Assembly (NCBI RefSeq): GCF_047807365.1 | Contig: NZ_JBLOUI010000044.1 | Coordinates: 1 to 18,610 of the forward strand | Length of the DNA stretch: 18,610 nucleotides | Reading direction: 5' to 3' | From: Peptacetobacter sp900539645 | GTDB taxonomy: Bacteria > Bacillota > Clostridia > Peptostreptococcales > Peptostreptococcaceae | Shown here: positions 1-6,573 of the stretch, piece by piece | How positions within the stretch are numbered: the first letter of the stretch is position 1 | How the letters are laid out: every line of letters starts with the position of its first letter | Position numbers and translations under genes: made by a program | Notes under the pieces: generated by a model | Database searches by the model: none | What the model was told of the DNA's origin: nothing | Seen by the model: only the letters and a program-made list of their open reading frames with translations

Positions 1-152
1 TGTTAGGTTTATTTGTTGTGCAATTTTTTAAAATTTTTGAAATCAAGTTTAACCCATCGATTTATTTTTTGTTTCGAGAGTATTTTTTTCATATCAAGTT
101 AACAAAACCAAAATATATTATCGTATGTGATTTTAAACATTTATTTTAGTTG

Positions 153-169
153 ACATAATTTTATTATGT
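153..169. repeat. Short perfect palindrome near the left edge
   Basis: Arms ACATAAT and ATTATGT are separated by TTT. A TTGACA hexamer overlaps the left arm (150-155), so this could be a small operator or a promoter element, but no gene in the window starts just after it. The rest of 1-218 is AT-rich and I see no coding sequence in it; the longest minus-strand ATG frame there is 27 codons with no ribosome site. Confidence 0.3.
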
Positions 170-218
170 ATAACTATCCATATAATTTTATGTACTATCT
201 AAGTTTTATTCAATTAAT

Positions 219-710
219 TTATCTGTTTTTAAATATTTTCACTAAAAATATCGCCATTCCCCCAAAAACTAATACTAAAAATATAAATATAGACATACTA
301 TGCAAGTTTCCTCCACCTATTGATTGAAATGTCATGTATGAGAAATATATCATAATCATCATTTTTAGGTATGTTTGCATATTTCTAAGATTTGTATATA
401 CTCTTTCCCGATTTTCCTCAGTTATTTGTACTCCTGTATTCCATATGTTTGGAAATCTCTCAAGTACAGACATCATTGTAAACAATAGTATCTGCACAAC
501 AATAAGTATCCATATCGAATTTTTAGATGAATATTTGTCTATTTCTCCAGCGATATTATAGTGCCCTGGAATCATATCTGGAATGTTTTTCCACGTTATT
601 ATTACGTATAACACTATCCCAACAACAGACAGTAGACTTATTAAGTTTGCTATTTTGCTAAAAGTTGTCTTTTTACCGTATAAACTCTCATCTACTACTC
701 TCTTAATCAT
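219..710 (-). CDS. DUF1648 (SdpI-like N-terminal domain) small membrane protein
   Basis: A 163-residue protein with about four hydrophobic segments: one soon after the N-terminus, one after the DUF1648 motif, and two near the C-terminus. The motif IPDMIPGHYNIAGEIDKY matches the DUF1648 signature (IP-x-H-x-N-x-x-G-x-x-D), seen in SdpI immunity-like proteins and many uncharacterised Firmicute membrane proteins. Function is unknown; a role in protection against a peptide toxin is only family precedent. I start at ATG 710 rather than the GTG at 719, because the ribosome site AAGGTG overlaps that GTG and sits at normal spacing from the ATG. It lies 34 bases downstream of the acetyltransferase gene on the same strand and is probably co-transcribed with it. 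Confidence 0.75.
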   Translation of the reverse strand: MIKRVVDESLYGKKTTFSKIANLISLLSVVGIVLYVIITWKNIPDMIPGHYNIAGEIDKYSSKNSIWILIVVQILLFTMMSVLERFPNIWNTGVQITEENRERVYTNLRNMQTYLKMMIMIYFSYMTFQSIGGGNLHSMSIFIFLVLVFGGMAIFLVKIFKNR

Positions 711-744
711 AAAAATCACCTTGCTTTAATTTCAATTAAAAAAC

Positions 745-1227
745 TTAAAAAGTTATTCTCATCTGGTACCATAATGCTCCACCATGCTCAGAGCACGAAA
801 CTCCCTCATTCTCAAATCCAAATTTAGCGTAATAATGAAGCTTAGCTTCCTTGCAAGTAAGCACTAATCCTTTTTTACCTTCTTTTCTACAATCCTCTAT
901 TGCTCTTTCTAGTAACATGCCTGCACACCCTTTTCTTCTATACTCTGGTAAAGTTGCCACACCAAAAATCATCTGCCAATCTCCATTTTCATCGTGTAAA
1001 GACGCATCTGCAAACATCTCATCTACTAAATCCGTATCATTTGTAACCATTCCATTTACAAAACTTACAAGCTTATCCCCGTCGTATAAAAGCCAAAATC
1101 TATCTGCAAAATGGTTTAATCTCTTTTCAAAAGACTCCTCACTAGCTGCTTCAGCCTCTGGAAAACATGCAGCCTCAACATCTGCAATATCTCTTAAATC
1201 TTCTATAGTAGCTTTTCTAATAATCAT
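745..1227 (-). CDS. GNAT-family N-acetyltransferase, arylalkylamine acetyltransferase-like
   Basis: 160 residues, the usual length for a single GNAT domain. Acetyl-CoA motif A is clear: a beta-strand MIFGVATLP (about 86-94) followed by YRRKGCAG (96-103), the R/Q-x-x-G-x-G/A pyrophosphate loop. Motif B is KLHYYAKFGF (129-138), with the tyrosine and the FGF typical of the family C-terminus. The middle and end are organised like the AANAT-like GNATs of Firmicutes, but the histidine pair used for catalysis in animal AANAT is not present in front of motif A, so the substrate is open: an amine is inferred, not shown. The ATG has a ribosome site GAGAGGA about 8 bases upstream. The next gene on the strand is the DUF1648 protein. 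Confidence 0.85.
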   Translation of the reverse strand: MIIRKATIEDLRDIADVEAACFPEAEAASEESFEKRLNHFADRFWLLYDGDKLVSFVNGMVTNDTDLVDEMFADASLHDENGDWQMIFGVATLPEYRRKGCAGMLLERAIEDCRKEGKKGLVLTCKEAKLHYYAKFGFENEGVSCSEHGGALWYQMRITF

Positions 1228-1331
1228 AATAACATCCTCTCTCTAATTAATTTATTTCTTAAAATCAAATAATTTCAGTCTTTTAAATTTTTTAATATAA
1301 TTTCTAAAAATCAAAAACTTTCTTTAAATAA

Positions 1332-1360
1332 ATTATACCAAATTTAAAACATTCTTTCAC
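1332..1360 (-). promoter_or_regulatory. Candidate promoter for the acetyltransferase operon
   Basis: On the minus strand a perfect TATAAT (-10, 1337-1332) lies 17 bases from GTGAAA (-35, 1360-1355). The start codon is about 100 bases downstream. The -35 is poor, so this is a tentative call. The remainder of 1228-1594 is AT-rich and holds no gene I can support; see the separate plus-strand promoter at 1533. Confidence 0.35.
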
Positions 1361-1532
1361 AAAATATTTTCTAAAAATTCTTAAGATATTAGCATTATCA
1401 GGAAAAGATATTTTCAATGAAGATAAATAAATATAATATAACTTAAATCATTCTAAAAAACTATATATAATAAGCAAAAATCGCCTAAAATATTGAATTC
1501 ATTTAAAAACCTAATTAACATAAATCATCTCA

Positions 1533-1560
1533 TTGACAAGCTGAAATACCGAGGTATATA
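1533..1560 (+). promoter_or_regulatory. Orphan promoter with an operator-like palindrome, pointing into the 3' end of tetR
   Basis: TTGACA (1533-1538) and TATATA (1555-1560) are 16 bases apart. The perfect palindrome ATACCGAGGTAT (1546-1557) fills the end of the spacer and overlaps the -10. This is the typical arrangement of a repressor operator. Downstream on this strand there is only the antisense of the TetR gene, so the promoter has no obvious gene. Confidence 0.4.
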
Positions 1561-1594
1561 CTGAAAATATAGAAAAGTGAATCAGATTCTCTTT

Positions 1595-2176
1595 TTATTC
1601 AATGCCTGCTTTATGAGCTAAATCTAGCAATATTTCTCTGGTTGTAACCTCATCAAAATACAAATTTTGATTAAGAATACTACCTGATGCATAAGCATTT
1701 ATAATTGCATGAATAGTACTTGCATAAGTGCGTAATCTATCGTGGTCAACAGATGGATATTCACGTTCTAATAACATAACAAGCATGTCATTAAAACTGC
1801 CTGCATTGTTTGGAATATCATTTTTACTACTTGTAATCATGCGAGTTACGCTGGCATTGTAATAACATTTAAACATGGGATGTTCGTAGTATTCTTTATT
1901 ACGCAAAAGAAGATAGTCAATCGACTCTTCTAAAGTAGTTGTTTTCATAGCTCCGTCTATGGATTCTTGAATATAATCTTGAAGAAATTCATTCCATAGT
2001 TCAATTAAAATATCTGATTTACTCTTATAATGACGGTAAAATGCACCAATAGAATATCCTGCCATTGTTACAATATCCTCGATACTTGTATTATCAAACC
2101 CTTTTTCAAGGAAAAGTGTTCTGGCAGAATTTAAAAACTGTTGATGAGTGCGTTCACTTTTTTTTGCTTGTAACAT
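1595..2176 (-). CDS. TetR/AcrR-family transcriptional regulator
   Basis: 193 residues, normal for the family. The N-terminal DNA-binding domain (about 10-57) has the canonical pattern: an alpha helix ending in LFLEKGFDNTSIEDI, then the recognition helix region AGYSIGAFYRHYKSKSDIL. The C-terminal part is a helical ligand-binding and dimer domain without a recognisable signature, as usual. The start ATG has AAAGG about 10 bases upstream. It is transcribed divergently from the dehydrogenase/flavoprotein operon, with 188 bases between the two start codons, so local repression of that operon with release by its substrate is the natural inference. No ligand can be read from the sequence. Confidence 0.9.
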   Translation of the reverse strand: MLQAKKSERTHQQFLNSARTLFLEKGFDNTSIEDIVTMAGYSIGAFYRHYKSKSDILIELWNEFLQDYIQESIDGAMKTTTLEESIDYLLLRNKEYYEHPMFKCYYNASVTRMITSSKNDIPNNAGSFNDMLVMLLEREYPSVDHDRLRTYASTIHAIINAYASGSILNQNLYFDEVTTREILLDLAHKAGIE

Positions 2177-2213
2177 TATTGTTCAACCTTTCTTTTTAAT
2201 TTATCGTTATTAA

Positions 2214-2242
2214 ATTATAGCAAATGTGAAATTCTGATGCAA
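2214..2242 (-). promoter_or_regulatory. Promoter of the TetR-family gene
   Basis: Minus strand: TTGCAT (-35, 2242-2237), a 17-base spacer, TATAAT (-10, 2219-2214). Transcription would start about 30 bases before the gene. The -35 abuts the candidate operator at 2241. Confidence 0.6.
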
Positions 2243-2282
2243 GAAGCTGCTTTTTGTGTACAATTAACAAAACTTATATAAA
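2241..2282 (+). promoter_or_regulatory. Candidate promoter of the dehydrogenase/flavoprotein operon with possible operator
   Basis: TTGTGT (-35, 2254-2259), 17 bases, TATAAA (-10, 2277-2282). Just upstream, between the two divergent -35 elements, is the imperfect palindrome AAGAAGCTGCTT (2241-2252; five of six pairs), placed so that one bound repressor could cover both promoters. The promoter call is moderate and the operator assignment is weak. Confidence 0.35.
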
Positions 2283-2364
2283 TTTAAAAGCAAAATAATT
2301 GCATTAGGTAAAAGAAAAACAAACTTATAAAATCTAGGATTGCAACAGAAGGGAGTTTTAAGTG

Positions 2365-3159
2365 ATGAGATGTAAAGGAAAAATAGCTTTAGTAACTGGA
2401 TGTACTAATGGAATCGGTAAGGAAACTATGTATAAGTTATTAGAAGAAGGCGCAGATGTTTATATGCTTGTACGCCGAGTTGAATATGGTGAAGAACTTG
2501 CCAAAGAAACAGAAGGAAAATACCCTGGAAAAGTTAGAAAGGTTATTTACTTCCAGTGTAATAAACTAGAAACTATTGAAAGTGCTATTAAAACTGCTTA
2601 TGAAGATGCAGGACGTATTGATATATTTATCAATAATGCTATTGGTGGTCCAACAATGGCTAAGGATAATACAACAGTTGTCGACACTAGCCATGAAACA
2701 TGCATGGGAATAATGGAAGGAATACTTGGCGTAAGTGCTGAATGTTGTAGAGTTGTTATTCCTCTTATGATTAAAGGCGGTGGAGGATCAATTGTCAATG
2801 TATCCTCATCAACTTCTGTTCAGGCTGATGTATCTCGTACTTATTATGGAGTGGCAAAAGCAGCTTTAAATATGCTAACTCAACAGATTGCTGTTCAGTA
2901 TGGAAGACAAGGTATTAGATGTAATGCTGTTCTTCCAGGATTTACAGTATCACAGGCAACAGAACGGGCACTTCCTGAAGAATTTAAAGAAGCGTGGTTA
3001 AAACACACATTAATTCGTCGTCTTGGTGAACCTAGAGATCAAGCTAATGCAATTGTATTCTTTGCTTCTGATGAATCTTCTTGGATTACAGGACAACTTA
3101 TGGAAGTTTGTGGTGGTTACGGATTAGCAGCACCTATGTTTGGCGACATTGTAGAATAA
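2365..3159 (+). CDS. Short-chain dehydrogenase/reductase, 7-alpha-hydroxysteroid dehydrogenase-like
   Basis: 264 residues, classical SDR. Visible motifs: cofactor loop TGCTNGIG (11-18), NNA (90-92), catalytic Ser148, Tyr161 and Lys165 (YYGVAK). Arg37-Arg38 after the second beta-strand favours NADP(H). From memory of the family, the stretches GRIDI-NN, GGGSIVN, IRCNAVLPG, a D-I/Q-ANA-x-x-x-x-ASD region and the long G-containing C-terminus resemble clostridial 7-alpha-hydroxysteroid dehydrogenases, which oxidise the 7-hydroxyl of bile acids. Substrate is therefore a steroid or bile acid by inference; other SDR substrates are possible. ATG 2365 is chosen with AAGGGAG at 2349-2355; the GTG at 2362 is an equally spaced alternative adding one residue. 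Thirteen bases separate it from the flavoprotein gene, so it is the first gene of an operon. Confidence 0.88.
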   Translation: MRCKGKIALVTGCTNGIGKETMYKLLEEGADVYMLVRRVEYGEELAKETEGKYPGKVRKVIYFQCNKLETIESAIKTAYEDAGRIDIFINNAIGGPTMAKDNTTVVDTSHETCMGIMEGILGVSAECCRVVIPLMIKGGGGSIVNVSSSTSVQADVSRTYYGVAKAALNMLTQQIAVQYGRQGIRCNAVLPGFTVSQATERALPEEFKEAWLKHTLIRRLGEPRDQANAIVFFASDESSWITGQLMEVCGGYGLAAPMFGDIVE

Positions 3160-3172
3160 GGGAGGAATTATC

Positions 3173-5149
3173 ATGACAACAAAATATCCATTACTTTTAT
3201 CACCAGGAAAAATTGGCTCAATTGAACTTAGAAACAAAACTGTTATGAGTGCAATGGGAATGAATCAATCAACAAATGGTTTTGTAAATGAAGCAGTAAT
3301 TAATCATTACGCTGAACATGCAAAAGGTGACGTAGGATTAATTGTTGTAGAAGTAACTTGTGTAGATTCACCAGTTGGTCTAAACACTGCAAATATGTTA
3401 GTAATTGACGATGATAAGTTTATACCAGGAATGACTAAACTTGCTGATGCAATTCACAAAGAAGGCTCTAAGTGTGTTCTTCAGATTAGTCATACAGGAC
3501 GTGGTGCACGTCGAGCAATCACAGGACATCAGCCAGTAGCTCCAAGTGCAGTTGCAATGCCTTACTCTTTTATGATGGGCTTAGAAAATGAAGAACCTAG
3601 AGAATTAACAATAGATGAAATTCATGAAATTGAAGAAAAATACGCTCAAGCTGCTCTTCGTGCGAAAAAAGCAGGATTTGATGGTGTAGAAATCCATAGT
3701 GTTGGATATTATCTTGGAGAACAATTCCTTTCTTCTACTGCTAATGTAAGAACTGACGAATACGGTGGCAATCCAGAAAATAGAGTTCGTTTCCATTTAA
3801 ATATTATTAAAAGAATTCGTGAATTATGCGGAGATGATTTTACTATTATTGTAAAATATAGTGCTATGGAACGTGGTGAAGATGCTGGTATTACTATGGA
3901 AGATGGAATTTATTATGCAAAGAGATTCCAAGATGCTGGTGTTGATGCACTAGAAGTTCTAGCTGGAACATGGAAAAAAGAAGCTAGCATAGAAGATCTT
4001 CCTGATTCTGCATCTAACTATTGTCAGGCTGTTGGACTTTGCCAGGCTTTAAAATATGGTATCTTAAAAATGACTGGTAAACCTGCTACTATTGCTATGA
4101 TTGGTGGTGGACGAGCACAGAATCCAGACATTGCAGAAAAAGCATTAGAAGATAAACAATGTGAATTTATTTTCCTTGGGCATTCATTATTAGCAGAACC
4201 AAATCTTGTTAATTTAATTATAGAAGACCGTCAAGATGAAATCCGTCCTTGTATAGGATGTGGAACTTGTGTTGACACTCAGTTACAAAGCGGTGGAACT
4301 TGTTGCTGTTCTGGAAATGCTGTCATTGGACAAGGAAGCAATGATTATACAATAACACCTGCTGAAGAAATCAAAAATGTAGTTGTAATTGGTGGTGGGG
4401 TTGCTGGTGTAGAAGCGGCTCGTATTGCAGCAAAAAGAGGACATAAAGTATCTCTTTACGAAAAAGATTATAAAATCGGTGGACAACTTTACTATGCTGT
4501 AAAACCTCCTCACAAACAAAACATGGAACCATTAATTCCATATCTAGAAAGACAGCTAGAAGTAACAGGTGTTGATGTTCATTTAAATACAGAAATTTCT
4601 GCAGAAGAAATAATAAATATGAGTCCAGACGCAGTAATATGCGCAACTGGTGTGCATCCTGCTAAACTTTCTATACCTGGTTTTGAACACGCTGTAAATG
4701 CAAAAGAAGTTCTTGACGGAAAAGAAGTCGGCGAAAAAATTGTAATTATCGGTGGTGGAAGTGTTGGAATTGAAACTGCTGAACTACTTGCTTCAATGGG
4801 TAAAAAAGTTACAATTATTGAAATGATGGATAAATTAGCAGATAAAATGGTAAATGTAACAAGAACAATAGTATTAGGACATCTACGCGAATACGGTGTT
4901 GATTTCAAAACTTCTTGCCTATGTCAAGAAATTAAAAATGACTCTGTAGTATGCAAAGAAAAAGATGGAACTATTGTCGAAATCCCTGCTAATGACGTTA
5001 TAATTGCAATAGGAGATCGTCCAGAAACATCTCTATATGAAGAACTAAAAGGACGCATCTCAGAAGTTTATAACGTTGGAGACAGTGCAAGTGGCGGAAC
5101 AATTGCTAAAGGTGTAAACCAGGCATACAACTGTGCATTGAATTTATAA
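3173..5149 (+). CDS. Old-yellow-enzyme-type NADH:flavin oxidoreductase (2,4-dienoyl-CoA reductase / BaiCD-BaiH-like)
   Basis: 658 residues, the full length for the FMN/4Fe-4S/FAD class of enoate reductases. Order: FMN TIM barrel (about 5-355) with QISHTGRG (104-111), VEIHSVGYYLGEQFLS (172-187) and RTDEYGG (193-199); a cysteine cluster at 360, 363, 366 and 377-379; an FAD-binding IGGGVAG (406-412); and a second Rossmann motif IIGGGSVGIE near 525 followed by a Glu (IIEMM), which favours NADH. Such enzymes reduce an activated C=C bond, for example in 3-oxo-delta-4 steroids and bile acids. Tyr179/180 matches the proton-donor position of FadH, but the FadH histidine region reads GTWKKE here. The start has GGGAGGA six bases upstream. 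Coupling to a hydroxysteroid-type SDR supports a steroid or bile-acid role; a dietary enoate is the alternative. Confidence 0.9.
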   Translation: MTTKYPLLLSPGKIGSIELRNKTVMSAMGMNQSTNGFVNEAVINHYAEHAKGDVGLIVVEVTCVDSPVGLNTANMLVIDDDKFIPGMTKLADAIHKEGSKCVLQISHTGRGARRAITGHQPVAPSAVAMPYSFMMGLENEEPRELTIDEIHEIEEKYAQAALRAKKAGFDGVEIHSVGYYLGEQFLSSTANVRTDEYGGNPENRVRFHLNIIKRIRELCGDDFTIIVKYSAMERGEDAGITMEDGIYYAKRFQDAGVDALEVLAGTWKKEASIEDLPDSASNYCQAVGLCQALKYGILKMTGKPATIAMIGGGRAQNPDIAEKALEDKQCEFIFLGHSLLAEPNLVNLIIEDRQDEIRPCIGCGTCVDTQLQSGGTCCCSGNAVIGQGSNDYTITPAEEIKNVVVIGGGVAGVEAARIAAKRGHKVSLYEKDYKIGGQLYYAVKPPHKQNMEPLIPYLERQLEVTGVDVHLNTEISAEEIINMSPDAVICATGVHPAKLSIPGFEHAVNAKEVLDGKEVGEKIVIIGGGSVGIETAELLASMGKKVTIIEMMDKLADKMVNVTRTIVLGHLREYGVDFKTSCLCQEIKNDSVVCKEKDGTIVEIPANDVIIAIGDRPETSLYEELKGRISEVYNVGDSASGGTIAKGVNQAYNCALNL

Positions 5150-5194
5150 ATAAAAACGATAAATAAAAAGGATGTTTTTTATATATTAACGATT

Positions 5195-5230
5195 AAAAGA
5201 GGCTGTTGCAATTAATGCAATGGCCTTTTT
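5195..5230 (+). terminator. Intrinsic terminator of the dehydrogenase/flavoprotein operon
   Basis: An 11-base-pair stem (5200-5210 with 5216-5226, two G-U pairs), loop ATTAA, then TTTTT to 5230. It lies 46 bases after the flavoprotein stop codon. Its stem core TGTTGCA recurs in the kinase terminator at 10516. Confidence 0.8.
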
Positions 5231-5266
5231 AAGTGAGTAATCAAAATTATTTTGAAAGGTGTGTAA

Positions 5267-5497
5267 ATAATTGATGCTAATCAACAAGGAAAAGAGATTG
5301 GTAGTGTAGTATATAATCAATTAGAACAGCTTTTTAAAGAGAATCTTACTAATAAAGTTAGAATTGATGTTGTGTATAATTATAATCATAACGCAGTTGA
5401 TTTTTGGAAAAAACAAGGCTTTACCCCTTGTGAAAAAATACAACTAGAATGGAATGGATATAAAACTGATGCTATAAAAATGCTAAAATTTATTTGA
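5267..5497 (+). pseudogene. C-terminal remnant of a GNAT acetyltransferase
   Basis: An open frame of 76 sense codons ends at TGA 5495-5497. It begins inside a GNAT domain: NQQGKEIGSVVYNQLEQLF matches the motif A pyrophosphate loop (Q-x-x-G-K-x-I-G-S) and the following helix, and HNAVDFWKKQGFTPCEK matches motif B with the family's FWKKxGF. Everything before motif A, normally about 70 residues, is missing; an in-frame TAA sits at 5264-5266 and there is no ATG, GTG or TTG in frame at the front. A ribosome-like GAAAGGTG (5254-5261) precedes it, so initiation at the ATT or ATA codons just after the stop is imaginable but unlikely. I read it as a decayed gene whose 5' half was lost. Confidence 0.75.
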
Positions 5498-5564
5498 TGG
5501 TTATTAGTAAACTATTTCAATAGGTTTTCCTTCAAAATTTTCGAGCGTAAATAAAAACCGATAA

Positions 5565-5601
5565 AAAGGGAGGATGTATATGCAGATATACTCCTCTCTT
5601 T
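5565..5601 (-). terminator. Strong hairpin terminator downstream of the ABC ATPase (minus direction)
   Basis: Stem of 16 pairs: 5565-5574 with 5592-5601 (one G-U) and GTATAT/ATATAC, loop GCAG, one bulged T at 5575. Read on the minus strand it is followed by TTTTTATC, the expected U-run. On the plus strand the tail is only CTTTCT, so it mainly serves transcripts coming from the ATPase gene. Confidence 0.65.
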
Positions 5602-5607
5602 CTGAGT

Positions 5608-5728
5608 AGTAAATATATGGAAAGATAAAAAAAGACCATTTTCGTCAACAATCTGCAAGCGAAGGCAAAAAGCCGTAGCTGAAGCCTGTAGACGAAATGG
5701 TCTTTTTTATCTTTCCTCGTATTTACTT
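5608..5728. repeat. Palindromic repeat A / bidirectional terminator-like hairpin
   Basis: Outer arms of about 38 bases (5608-5646 and 5691-5728) pair almost perfectly. They include A-runs on the left and T-runs on the right, so the hairpin would terminate transcription from either side. It reaches into the last codons of the ATPase gene. The inside has CTGCAAGCG (5653-5661), a small GGC-AAAAA-GCC hairpin, and GCTGAAGCCTGTAG (5678-5691). These two flanks recur in repeat C at 16552-16615. Confidence 0.7.
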
Positions 5729-6397
5729 ATCACTTATAATTTTCCCATCACTAATAGTCACTATTCTATCAGCAGTTTCCGCAATTTCCTGGTTATGAGT
5801 TATCATAACAAGTGTCCGCCCAAAATCATTAACAGTATCTCTAAGCACTTGCATAACTTCCTCAGTTGTCTTGCTATCAAGATTTCCAGTCGGCTCATCA
5901 GCAAATATAACTGATGGTCTATTAGAAAGTGCCCTAGCTATTGCAACCCTCTGCTGCTGTCCACCTGAAAGCTCATTTGGAAACTTCTTAACCTGTTCCT
6001 CAAGTCCCATACTTTTGATAATACTATCAATATATATTGGATCTTCCTTTGAGCCATCCAAAAGAATTGGCAACACAATATTATCATATACACTAAGCAC
6101 AGGAATTAAGTTGAAACTCTGGAATATAAATCCAAATTCCTTTCTTCTTATCTTAGAAAGCTCGCTATCACTCAACTTGTATAAATCTTCATCCCCTAGA
6201 AAAACTTTCCCATCTGTAGGCTTATCAAGTCCAGCTATACAGTGAAGAAGTGTACTCTTTCCTGATCCAGATGTCCCTATTATCGCTGTAAATTTTCCAT
6301 TTTCAATCTCTAAATCTATTCCGTCTACAGCTTTAACAAGGCTCTCATCTTTTCCGTAGTATTTTTTCAAACCTTCTATCTTTAACGTCTTTTTCAT
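5723..6397 (-). CDS. ABC transporter ATPase, MacB/LolD/SalX type
   Basis: 224 residues, a complete cytoplasmic nucleotide-binding subunit. Walker A GTSGSGKST (41-49), Q-loop Gln93 in IFQSFNLIPVLSVYDN, signature LSGGQ (143-147), Walker B VIFADEP with Glu168, and H-loop His201 (MITHN) are all intact, so it should be active. The sequence type is that of ATPases paired with FtsX-like permeases, which export or dislodge peptides, lipids or antimicrobials rather than import nutrients. Ribosome site GAGGAG stands about 10 bases before the ATG. It is the last gene of the LytTR locus. A 176-base gap with its own promoter and paired LytTR-type boxes separates it from the permease gene. Its 3' end overlaps palindromic repeat A. 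Confidence 0.93.
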   Translation of the reverse strand: MKKTLKIEGLKKYYGKDESLVKAVDGIDLEIENGKFTAIIGTSGSGKSTLLHCIAGLDKPTDGKVFLGDEDLYKLSDSELSKIRRKEFGFIFQSFNLIPVLSVYDNIVLPILLDGSKEDPIYIDSIIKSMGLEEQVKKFPNELSGGQQQRVAIARALSNRPSVIFADEPTGNLDSKTTEEVMQVLRDTVNDFGRTLVMITHNQEIAETADRIVTISDGKIISDK

Positions 6398-6468
6398 AAA
6401 ATATCATCTCCTCTATATTCACCAAATTTCTTCGGCGAATAAAATTTATCTACCATTTATTTACGATT

Positions 6469-6538
6469 AGATTAACATTTTAAATATTTACCTTCAATAC
6501 ATACTGCTTAAACGGTATAAAAATCGGCACAAATGGTA
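6469..6538 (-). promoter_or_regulatory. LytTR-type paired boxes and promoter of the ATPase gene
   Basis: Minus strand: ACCATTTGT (6537-6529) and ACCGTTTAA (6516-6508), two 9-base direct repeats with a 12-base spacer, each 8 of 9 to the published LytTR consensus [TA][AC][CA]GTTN[AG][TG]. Downstream lies TTGAAG (6497-6492), 17 bases, TAATCT (6474-6469). The geometry is that of an activator site just upstream of a weak promoter. The same arrangement occurs before the gene starting at 10180. Confidence 0.7.
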
Positions 6539-6573
6539 ATATCAAAGCTAAAATTAGATTATTTTATCAAAAT

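Larger units (their letters stand above)
5148..5576 (+). repeat. Pair of imperfect direct repeats around the acetyltransferase remnant
   Basis: The segments 5148-5174 and 5549-5576 align as AAATAAAAAC(C)GATAAA..AAAGG..GGATG. The first directly follows (and touches) the stop codon of the flavoprotein gene. They bracket a terminator and a truncated gene, which suggests a past duplication or insertion of the 370 bases between them. Both are A-rich, so chance similarity contributes. Confidence 0.3.

Noticed and set aside
1..218. A 27-codon minus-strand ATG frame
   Set aside because: No ribosome site, low-complexity Lys/Asn content, and no recognisable similarity.
711..719. GTG start for the DUF1648 protein
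   Set aside because: The GTG is part of the ribosome site AAGGTG of the ATG at 710.
4283..4908. Three minus-strand open frames opposite the flavoprotein gene
   Set aside because: They overlap a well-supported enzyme gene and have no family motif or ribosome site.
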